A program made the position numbers and the translations under genes. Shown in pieces: positions 20,743 to 26,195 of a stretch of DNA of 26,195 bases. The notes under the pieces are model-generated. The model was not told the origin of the DNA, did not search any database, and saw only the letters and a list, made by a program, of their open reading frames with translations. The stretch comes from Nitrospiraceae bacterium (GTDB lineage Bacteria; Nitrospirota; Nitrospiria; Nitrospirales; UBA2166): contig PBSN01000015.1 in assembly GCA_002726235.1 (NCBI GenBank), positions 1-26,195 on the forward strand, written 5' to 3'. Positions within the stretch are counted from its first letter, which is position 1, and every line of letters begins with the position of its first letter.

Positions 20743-20944
20743 GCGTCATAAGAGCGTATGTGTTTTGATGTCATCATGCGGTTGCGATGAGGAAAGCGGG
20801 CAAGAAAACGGTTCGTGCATTCAACTCGTCAGTGTAACGGTGCTAATTCTGGTGAGGAGGTAGCATGCGTCCGGTAATCGTCTCTGGCCGGAGCATGTGA
20901 CGTAACGATCGCATGCCCCTGTCGCACATTGCGCCGATGAGTAA

Positions 20945-20974
20945 GGCGAAAACGCCGTTGGCGAGCTTTTCGCC
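20945..20974. terminator. Hairpin between convergent nrdJ and gdhA
   Basis: GGCGAAAACGCC (20945-20956) and GGCGAGCTTTTCGCC (20960-20974) pair with a three-base bulge and a GTT loop. On the plus strand TTTT lies in the stem; on the minus strand AAAA/TTTT does likewise. It sits seven bases past the gdhA stop and ~200 bp past nrdJ, so it probably ends both transcripts. Confidence 0.55.
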
Positions 20975-20980
20975 ATTCTG

Positions 20981-22234
20981 TTAAGGGTACAAACCTCTTG
21001 CCAAATGGGCTTGCGCGACGGTATCAATTCCACGCATCAGGGCGGCTGTCCTCATGCTGATGCCGTTATTTCTTGAAAATTCCATAGTTCGATGAAAGGC
21101 TGACTTTAGGATGCGATGAAGCCGTTCGCGAATATCTTGCTCTTCCCAAAAGTACTTCTGCACATCCTGTACCCATTCAAAATATGAGACGATGACTCCA
21201 CCCGAGTTCGCGAGAATGTCGGGAATCACCATTACTCCCTTTTTTTCCAAAATCAGATCGGCTTCGAGGGTCGTTGGCCCATTCGCAGCTTCTACAAGGA
21301 TCTTGCATTTGATGTGCCGCACGTTCTTCTTTGTGATTTGCTCGGAAAGCGCCGCGGGAACTAGAACTGTACAGTCCAGTTCAAGCAATTCCTGGTTTGT
21401 CACAGGTGTTGTGTTTGGGAATGTTTCCAAGAGGCGTCCTTCTGATTGATGTCGCATAAGCGCGTGAATATCCAGTCCATCCGTATTGTAAATTCCCCCC
21501 GTGGATTGACTGACAGCGACTACTTTGGCTCCCTTTTCGTGAAACGTTCTAGCAGCATGAAACCCAACATTGCCAAATCCTTGCACCACGACCGTGGCAT
21601 CTTCGACTGGAACCTTGAGCATGTCCAGAGCCTCGAGGGCGACAGTAACAACACCGAGGCCAGTCGCTTCCTCGCGTCCACGGCTTCCGCCAATCACAAT
21701 GGGCTTTCCGGTGACCACTCCGGGAACGGCATAGCCGCGCTGCTGGCTGTAGGTGTCCATCATCCATGCCATAGTCTGAGCATTTGTTCCCACATCAGGA
21801 GCCGGAATGTCCTTGTCAGGACCAATGACCGACACAAACTCTGACGTATAACGTCGGGTCATGCGTTGGAGTTCGTTTCGAGACATCGTTCGTGGATTAC
21901 ATCTCACTCCGCCTTTTGCCCCACCATAGGGAAGATTCACCAACGCGCACTTCCAAGTCATCCACATGGCCAATGCGGCAACCTCTCCAAGGTTTACATC
22001 GGGATGATAGCGAATGCCGCCTTTGGTCGGTCCTAAAGCGCTATCGTGTTGTACGCGATAACCGGTGAACACTTGGACGCTGCCATCATCCATCCGTGTG
22101 GGAATTGACACGACGACTGCGCGTTGCGGAAGCCTTAGTCGCTCACGGAGGTTGGAATCAAGTTTCAACATATCCGCAGCGTGTTCGAACTGCTCAGTTG
22201 CGAGACGGAAAGTTGGCGTATCACATTCTTTCAT
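20981..22234 (-). CDS. gdhA: Glutamate dehydrogenase (Glu/Leu/Phe/Val dehydrogenase family)
   Basis: This enzyme interconverts 2-oxoglutarate plus ammonium and glutamate with NAD(P)H. The 417 residues equal the short hexameric class. The substrate site is visible: K71 in GPTKGGIRYHP, K95 in MTWKCALVNLPYGGAKGG, and the catalytic K107 in the same run, with D147 in PAPDVGTNA. The Rossmann dinucleotide site is GFGNVG (219-224). LANSGGVIVSYFEW near residue 345 is typical of glutamate rather than leucine dehydrogenase. NADH or NADPH use is not clear to me. AGAGGAGA stands about eight bases before ATG 22234. It follows the alanine dehydrogenase gene by 69 bp on the same strand, so the two are probably co-expressed and couple ammonium to amino-acid pools. 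Confidence 0.92.
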   Translation of the reverse strand: MKECDTPTFRLATEQFEHAADMLKLDSNLRERLRLPQRAVVVSIPTRMDDGSVQVFTGYRVQHDSALGPTKGGIRYHPDVNLGEVAALAMWMTWKCALVNLPYGGAKGGVRCNPRTMSRNELQRMTRRYTSEFVSVIGPDKDIPAPDVGTNAQTMAWMMDTYSQQRGYAVPGVVTGKPIVIGGSRGREEATGLGVVTVALEALDMLKVPVEDATVVVQGFGNVGFHAARTFHEKGAKVVAVSQSTGGIYNTDGLDIHALMRHQSEGRLLETFPNTTPVTNQELLELDCTVLVPAALSEQITKKNVRHIKCKILVEAANGPTTLEADLILEKKGVMVIPDILANSGGVIVSYFEWVQDVQKYFWEEQDIRERLHRILKSAFHRTMEFSRNNGISMRTAALMRGIDTVAQAHLARGLYP

Positions 22235-22303
22235 ACCGACAGAGTCTCCTCTCGTCTACTCTCACAATTAGTATGGTATGACTGGCAATCCCTATTTATG
22301 TCC

Positions 22304-23419
22304 TCACGCATTGATGTTTGCGAGAGTTTGCCATTCCATGCCGAAAGTTTCCGCTACGCCACGACAATACACACTGCCATCGAAGAGATTCAGTCCTGAT
22401 GCAACGGCAGGATCTTTATTGATTGTTTGCTGAAGGCCAAGTTTTCCCACTCTACGAATCATCGGAAGTGAGGCATGCGTGAGTGCTCGAGTTGATGTCT
22501 GTGGCACAACACCAGGCATGTTCGTGACACCATAGTGCAAGATACCCCCTACATCGAACACAGGATCGCGGTGTGTTGTCGGCTGCGACGTTTCAAAACA
22601 TCCTCCTTGATCAACAGACACATCTACAATGACCGATCCGGGTGTCATTAGTGAAACCATCTCCTGTGTTACCAGCAGTGGAGTTCGTGATCCCACCACG
22701 TGGACAGCGCCGATAGCGAGGTCAGTATCACACAGTGTATCCTGCACAATTGCGGTGTTCGCTATAAGCGTAGTTACTTGATCACCATATCGATCTTGGT
22801 GTCGCTGGAGCTGGCGATGATCTTCTCCCAAAATCGTTACACGTGCGCCAAGGCCTATTGCGATCATTGCCGCATTACTTCCGACGACACCACTACCGAG
22901 AATGGCCACATGTCCTGGTGAGGCACCCGAAGCGCCGGAGAGCAGACAGCCTTTCCCGCCGTGCTGCTTCTGAAGAAAACTTGCTCCGATTTGCACGGAG
23001 AGGCGTCCCGCGATTTCACTCATCGGGATCAACAATGGGAGACTTCCATCAGGCAACTGAACTGTTTCATATCCGATGGCGGAAATATTTTTTTCGAGTA
23101 GTGCATCCATCACATCGCGGTGCGTTGCTAGGTGAAGGTAGCTGAAAAGAATTTGCCGCTGACGCAATAGGCGGCATTCCGCGAGTGTTGGCTCCTTCAC
23201 CTTCACGACCAATTCCGCTTGCTCAAAGAGCTGTTCTTCTGACATCATGATGACTGCGCCTGCCGTCGTGTATTGATGGTCTGAAATCCCGCTCCCGATA
23301 CCTGCAGACTGTTCAACGAGTACTTGATGCCCATCGCTGACAAGTAGGCCTACTCCTTCCGGAGTGATCCCGACACGATATTCATCAATTTTTCGTTCTT
23401 TGGGGATGCCGATAACCAT
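22304..23419 (-). CDS. ald: Alanine dehydrogenase
   Basis: Ald catalyses the NAD-linked interconversion of L-alanine and pyruvate plus ammonium. The 371 residues match the family (~370). It opens MVIGIPKERKIDEYRVGITP with the substrate residue R15. K75 in VVKVKEP and the catalytic H96 in YLHLA are in place. The NAD-binding loop is ILGSGVVGSNAA. The catalytic Asp is in VIVDVSVDQGG near residue 270, followed by HRDPVFDVGGILHYGVTNMPG. The ribosome site at ATG 23419 is weak. The gene lies 99 bp after pyrF and 69 bp before the glutamate dehydrogenase gene. Together they can assimilate or release ammonium. The annotation is secure; the physiological direction is not known from sequence. Confidence 0.95.
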   Translation of the reverse strand: MVIGIPKERKIDEYRVGITPEGVGLLVSDGHQVLVEQSAGIGSGISDHQYTTAGAVIMMSEEQLFEQAELVVKVKEPTLAECRLLRQRQILFSYLHLATHRDVMDALLEKNISAIGYETVQLPDGSLPLLIPMSEIAGRLSVQIGASFLQKQHGGKGCLLSGASGASPGHVAILGSGVVGSNAAMIAIGLGARVTILGEDHRQLQRHQDRYGDQVTTLIANTAIVQDTLCDTDLAIGAVHVVGSRTPLLVTQEMVSLMTPGSVIVDVSVDQGGCFETSQPTTHRDPVFDVGGILHYGVTNMPGVVPQTSTRALTHASLPMIRRVGKLGLQQTINKDPAVASGLNLFDGSVYCRGVAETFGMEWQTLANINA

Positions 23420-23459
23420 CTCGGTCTATTGTAGCTATTCAGCTTTATGGGAGGAAACG

Positions 23460-23512
23460 GCAAAAAAATCTAAAACTGTCCCTGAAGTTCCTTGAACCTG
23501 CTCAAGGTCTAA
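23460..23512 (-). terminator. Possible terminator after pyrF
   Basis: On the minus strand the inverted repeat CCTTGA-GCAGGT-TCAAGG is followed by ATTTTTTT about 25 bases on. A short GTCT/AGAC hairpin lies just before. The T-run is somewhat distant, so read-through into ald is possible. Confidence 0.3.
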
Positions 23513-23518
23513 AACAGA

Positions 23519-24250
23519 CTATCCCAGCGCGTGGTCAATGTCTTCACAAATGTTTGCAGCAATCGCTCGTGGATCGTGCGCATTTTTGATTGGCCGTCCA
23601 ACGACCAGATAATCCGCGCCATTTTTTATAGCCTCAGCAGGAGATACAACACGCTTTTGATCATCGTGATCAACTCCTTGTGGACGAATTCCTGGACAAA
23701 CGATGATGGGATCTTTTCCAACATGATCCCGTAGCATTGCCACACTGTCACCTGAACAAATCAAGCCGTCACTTCCATGAGCGAGACTGTATTTCGCTTT
23801 CCACACGATAAAATCGTCAAGTGTGCGCTGTGGTCTATCGGGGCCAATCATACCGAGTGTATGCAAGTCCTGCTCATTGAGACTGGTGAGAACCGTGACG
23901 GAAAGGAGTTGTAGCCGCGATTCTCCCTTTGCCTCCTTTGCAACTCTCAGGGTCGTTCCCATTGCACTCATGGTGACAAAGCGAACGCCAGCTCCAGTCG
24001 CATAGGAGATCGTCCGTCTGATTTGGTCCGGGATATCGTCGGGAATTTTAAGGTCAAGGAACACCGTAAGTCCACGCTGCATGATTTCGGATACTATTGC
24101 TGGACCTTCTGCAAAAAATAAAGCCCACCCAACCTTGTAAAACGAGACAAGCCCATCAAGTTTCTCAATAAGCCGAAATGCCTCGTTCCTCTTCGTCACA
24201 TCAAGAGCAACGATTAGGCGGTCTTGTGGCGAAATCAGCGCACGAGCCAT
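23519..24250 (-). CDS. pyrF: Orotidine 5'-phosphate decarboxylase
   Basis: PyrF makes UMP from OMP, the last step of de novo pyrimidine synthesis. From ATG 24250 the protein has 243 residues, close to the family's ~230-245. It opens LIVALDVTKRNEA with the first active-site Asp, then SFYKVGWALFF with the Lys, then the Asp-x-Lys-x-x-Asp motif in FLDLKIPDDIPDQI. The phosphate-binding end is VCPGIRPQGVDHDDQKRV with GADYLVVGRPI. The motif normally reads DLKFHDIP; here there is one extra residue (DLKIPDDIP) while the Asp, Lys and Asp stay in register. The frame stays open to a TTG at 24289, but ATG 24250 fits the family start better. It lies upstream of ald in the same direction. The call is firm. 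Confidence 0.92.
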   Translation of the reverse strand: MARALISPQDRLIVALDVTKRNEAFRLIEKLDGLVSFYKVGWALFFAEGPAIVSEIMQRGLTVFLDLKIPDDIPDQIRRTISYATGAGVRFVTMSAMGTTLRVAKEAKGESRLQLLSVTVLTSLNEQDLHTLGMIGPDRPQRTLDDFIVWKAKYSLAHGSDGLICSGDSVAMLRDHVGKDPIIVCPGIRPQGVDHDDQKRVVSPAEAIKNGADYLVVGRPIKNAHDPRAIAANICEDIDHALG

Positions 24251-24419
24251 GGTGAAGTGTGGGAGTGCGAAGTCAAGGTTTGCTTCCAAGTATTGACACT
24301 ATCGGCGGATCTTATACCACGGGAAGAATGCAATCTCATACTACATAGTCATGCGCAAGAAGCAAAGCGGAGAGTGTGGTTAAGATTGCAGGGATCTGGT
24401 CTTCAAATGAGTGATGCGG

Positions 24420-24500
24420 GATGCTCTGGCAGGAATCGAACCTGCGACAACTGGATTAGAAGTTCGGTCCACCCTTGTAACGCCACACTACACCACCCTA
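24420..24500 (-). pseudogene. Damaged partial copy of tRNA-Arg(UCU)
   Basis: Positions 24426-24466 repeat 24668-24708 of the intact tRNA-Arg at 39 of 41 bases, in the same orientation. The copy covers the anticodon loop to the 3' T-arm. Both changes fall in the anticodon stem and are not compensated. The 5' half (24467-24500) does not resemble a D-arm or pair with the 3' end, so it cannot fold as a tRNA. A perfect 8-bp inverted repeat CCTACGTA/TACGTAGG lies at 24497-24516. Between this copy and the intact tRNA I see no gene (24517-24659), nor between pyrF and 24420. Confidence 0.7.
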
Positions 24501-24659
24501 CGTAAGACTACGTAGGATACTCTCAAGTCCTTACCAGCGCACTGTTTCGTTGATTATTGTTGTCTGATGTTGCATGGCGTAGTTCTGGCTAACCGTACCA
24601 AAAACCGGACTCTTGAAGAATTGAAAATTGTGTGAGGTGACGTAAGTGATTGAAATGAT

Positions 24660-24736
24660 TGGCGCGCCTGGCAGGAATCGAACCTGCGACAACCGGATTA
24701 GAAGTCCGATGCTCTATCCTACTGAGCTACAGGCGC
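24660..24736 (-). tRNA. tRNA-Arg (anticodon UCU)
   Basis: On the minus strand the acceptor GCGCCTG (from 24736) pairs with CAGGCGC (24670-24664), followed by discriminator G and an encoded CCA (24662-24660). The anticodon arm TCGGA-CTTCTAA-TCCGG gives TCT, which reads AGA/AGG. The D-arm AGCTCAGTAGGATAGAGC and T-arm GCAGGTTCGATTCCTGC are canonical. Its 3' half is duplicated 240 bp downstream. Confidence 0.96.
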
Positions 24737-24791
24737 ATCCCCTCAGCCGTCAGATGTAACGTAAGCGCTGCAGGAGGTCAAGGGGAAAGAG

Positions 24792-25235
24792 ATGTTCAGT
24801 GACAAAAGGGCGGTGGCGCATTTGCCCCACGATCCTCGACCTGACGAGAATGCATCTCAAACGCAGTATAGACGTTTTGAGATGATTAGCTATACAAGTT
24901 TTCGTGAGATGGTGAAAAATCACACAATTTGAATGGATGGCTGATGCTTATGAAGATGGGATCCACGCAATTTTCGACGCGTTGTGGATGCTGGGGAAGC
25001 TTTTTCGGAACCACAAATGCCTACAGGCGATGGTCATTTGACAGTGATGATGGAAACAGCCTCCCCAGCAAAACCATTTCTAGATGGGACATGGGAGATT
25101 TGGGGAAGAAAGCTGGTCAAGAGGGCTGATGGGGGAGAATATCAGATTGCTTGCCAATTACAAAATAAGCCAAAATCACCCGAACATTGGACCGGGTCTC
25201 TGCATGGACAATGCGTGCTTCAGCTCATGCTTTAA
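24792..25235 (+). pseudogene. Frameshifted gene of unknown function (~148 codons)
   Basis: An ATG at 24792 stands six bases after AGGGG. Its frame runs MFSDKRAVAHLPHDPRPDEN to REMVKNHTI and stops at TGA 24930. A +1 shift at ATT-TGA continues EWMADAYEDGIHAIFDA (24931-~24981), and a return shift near 24970 continues VVDAGEAFSEPQMPTGDG, GHLTVMMETASPAKPFLDGT and WEIWGRKLVKRADGGEYQ to TAA at 25233-25235. The two shifts cancel, so the whole spans 444 bases. Each part has protein-like composition, which suggests a once intact soluble protein. I do not recognise it. It could be a pseudogene, or contain sequencing errors; the first shift site (ATT TGA) faintly recalls +1 programmed frameshift sites. 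It lies just outside the tRNA-Arg duplication. A hairpin with 11-12 bp arms is at 24853-24884. Confidence 0.5.
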
Positions 25236-25331
25236 TGTTCCAGAAGCAGTTTTTATTTCAATGTATGCCACTTGATTTAATTTAAAGCAAAAAGCAGTGA
25301 CAATTATTGATTGTTATGTTTAAAGTTTTTA

Positions 25332-25360
25332 TTGACAGCGTGCGTGCATGATGATATAAC
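25332..25360 (+). promoter_or_regulatory. Consensus sigma-70 promoter of the HARE-HTH gene
   Basis: TTGACA (25332-25337) and TATAAC (25355-25360) are separated by exactly 17 bases. Transcription would start near 25367, leaving a ~58-base leader before the ATG at 25425. It is the best promoter in the window. The leader contains GTTGCT three times (25380, 25393, 25404). Confidence 0.8.
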
Positions 25361-25368
25361 ACGCACGC
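25338..25368. promoter_or_regulatory. Perfect inverted repeat over the promoter (candidate operator)
   Basis: GCGTGCGTG (25338-25346) and CACGCACGC (25360-25368) form a perfect 9-bp inverted repeat with a 13-base spacer; arm centres are 22 bp apart, two helical turns. The arms fill the promoter spacer and the start point, so a bound dimer would block RNA polymerase. The regulator is unknown. Confidence 0.6.
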
Positions 25369-25424
25369 TTCCTAATGGTGTTGCTAGGAAGGGTTGCTGT
25401 ATTGTTGCTGGAGAGTGTGGGCGA

Positions 25425-25940
25425 ATGGCGGAAGAGTTTAAAGATATTATTGTTGGCCTTGAGCAGAGAATCAAGAATTATCGAACTCGCTTGAAAGATG
25501 TTGAGAAAAAGCGAGAAAAACTCTCCGATCAGGTCGAAACGATACAAAAGTACTTAGAAGTAGCAGAAACCCTCTACAGAGTCGAAGTGGATAAAGCCAA
25601 ACTGGCAAGTTTGTCCACCCAAATCACGACCGAGGATGTGGCGAACAACTCGCCTGCCATTTCGGGCTCAGATGCCGAGGATCAAGCCCGGGACATTCTT
25701 CTTGGACGAAGCCGATTTTCTCGTTTGAATATCCCCGATGCGACTTACAAAATTCTGTCCGAAACGCGCAAACCAATGCACGCCAAGGATCTCTATCAGC
25801 GATTGCTGGAGGGGGGAATCCACATCAGAGGGAAAACGCCGGTGACGTCAATTGCTACCGCGGTAAAACGGGATAAACGCTTTAGAAAGGTTCTGCCGAA
25901 TACCTTTGAATTGGTAGAGGACAAGAACGTAGGGACTTAG
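25425..25940 (+). CDS. Coiled-coil protein with C-terminal HARE-HTH domain
   Basis: This 171-residue protein has a charged heptad-rich N-terminus (about 8-62: GLEQRIKNYRTRLKDVEKKR and on), predicted as a coiled coil, a Ser/Asp-rich linker (65-95), and a winged helix of the HARE-HTH type at ~101-167: IPDATYKILSETRKPMHAKD, then LYQRLLEGGIHIRGKTPVTS and a basic RDKRFRKVLPNTFELVE end. This domain is known from RNA polymerase delta subunit, bacterial restriction-type proteins and eukaryotic ASXL proteins, and is thought to bind DNA or read modified DNA. The ATG at 25425 follows GGAG at ~11 bases. It has a strong promoter with an overlapping palindrome, so it may be autoregulated. It is followed by a histone-like gene. 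The precise function is not known. Confidence 0.75.
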   Translation: MAEEFKDIIVGLEQRIKNYRTRLKDVEKKREKLSDQVETIQKYLEVAETLYRVEVDKAKLASLSTQITTEDVANNSPAISGSDAEDQARDILLGRSRFSRLNIPDATYKILSETRKPMHAKDLYQRLLEGGIHIRGKTPVTSIATAVKRDKRFRKVLPNTFELVEDKNVGT

Positions 25941-26085
25941 GTGAGCATGATGGTCAGCAATATCGGGAGGAATTCTAAGCCCTGCGGGCCTGAAACTATA
26001 TACGAAAGGGTGGTTGTTGAATAAATCGTTCCCTTGGAGAGTCGGGTTTAGTCATTTTCATTAACTTAAGGAGGAGGTGAACTCA

Positions 26086-26195
26086 ATGCCAGTGAAAAAG
26101 AAACCAGCTGCTAAGAAAAAAGCAGTGAAAAAGAAACCAGCTGCCAAGAAAAAAGCAGTGAAAAAGAAACCAGCTGCCAAGAAAAAAGCAGTGAA
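26086..26195 (+). CDS. Lysine/alanine-repeat histone H1-like protein (5' part)
   Basis: The start of a very basic protein: MPVKKKPAAKKKA, then exact repeats of the 11-residue unit VKKKPAAKKKA to the window's end. The arrangement resembles histone H1 C-terminal tails and bacterial H1-like nucleoid proteins that bind DNA by charge. A very strong ribosome site AAGGAGGAGGTG stands ~8 bases before ATG 26086, indicating high expression. Upstream, 25941-26085 holds no other gene I can support. Some proteins carry such tails at the front of a folded domain, so the full protein must be seen to name it. The 3' end is outside the window. Confidence 0.7.
   Translation, partial: MPVKKKPAAKKKAVKKKPAAKKKAVKKKPAAKKKAV
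26092..26190 (+). repeat. Three 33-bp tandem repeats in the histone-like gene
   Basis: The 33-base unit beginning GTGAAAAAGAAACCAGCTGC is present three times with a single base difference (T/C) between the first and later copies, and a fourth copy starts at 26191. It codes for VKKKPAAKKKA. The near identity at DNA level shows recent duplication and makes copy number likely to vary. Confidence 0.9.

Noticed and set aside
24293-24318. TTGACA with TATACC downstream on the plus strand between pyrF and the tRNA copy.
   Set aside because: The spacing is only 14 bases and no plus-strand gene follows.
25947-26024. A 25-codon frame MMVSNIGRNSKPC... between the HARE-HTH gene and the histone-like gene.
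   Set aside because: AGGTG stands near its start but the peptide is short and nothing supports it beyond chance; the site also overlaps the HARE stop region.

Overview
The window covers a chromosomal replication-origin region, most likely from a Nitrospira-type bacterium (phylum Nitrospirota). This is inference, resting on tandem nuoM genes (a known feature of '2M' complex I in Nitrospira), a linked dnaA-dnaN-gyrB-gyrA block, an adenosylcobalamin-dependent ribonucleotide reductase and moderate base composition. Nothing in the window proves the genus. Transcription diverges from the putative oriC (about 11.44-11.69 kb). The block to its left (dnaA, dnaN, gyrB, gyrA) is on the minus strand. Most genes to its right, up to nrdJ, are on the plus strand, so essential genes run with the replication forks.

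Left part (1-3.9 kb, plus strand): the 3' end of one nuoM, a complete second nuoM whose last ~180 bp are almost identical to the first copy, then a SulP-family anion (possibly bicarbonate or sulfate) permease with a STAS domain. A strong hairpin separates these from the convergent replication block. Replication block (3.95-11.4 kb, minus strand): dnaA, dnaN, gyrB and gyrA, tightly packed (gaps of 8-25 bp), then oriC with DnaA boxes, a run of DnaA-trio triplets and an AT-rich unwinding stretch. On the other side of oriC lies a three-gene set resembling DsrE, DsrF and DsrH (TusD/C/B), small sulfur-relay proteins.

Right of the origin (12.97-16.56 kb, plus strand): tRNA-Leu(UAG), trigger factor, clpP, clpX and rpsU, a protein-quality-control and translation cluster. 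A ~600 bp interval follows with a decayed small gene and the nrdJ promoter, which carries a pair of candidate NrdR boxes exactly 31 bp apart and a DnaA-box-like site. nrdJ (B12-dependent ribonucleotide reductase) carries a Gly/Asn/His repeat ahead of its C-terminal Cys cluster. Convergent to it on the minus strand are pyrF, alanine dehydrogenase and glutamate dehydrogenase, the last two forming an ammonium/amino-acid interconversion pair.

Far right (24.3-26.2 kb): an accessory-looking stretch with tRNA-Arg(UCU), a second damaged copy of its 3' half 240 bp away (a possible old integration-site scar), a frameshifted ~148-codon gene, and a gene for a coiled-coil plus HARE-HTH protein. The HARE gene has a textbook sigma-70 promoter overlaid by a perfect inverted repeat. 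The window ends inside a lysine/alanine-repeat, histone-H1-like gene. The most interesting items are the oriC architecture, the NrdR-box pair, the tRNA-half duplication, the two frameshifted genes and the HARE/histone-like pair. I saw no CRISPR array, insertion sequence or clear defence system.
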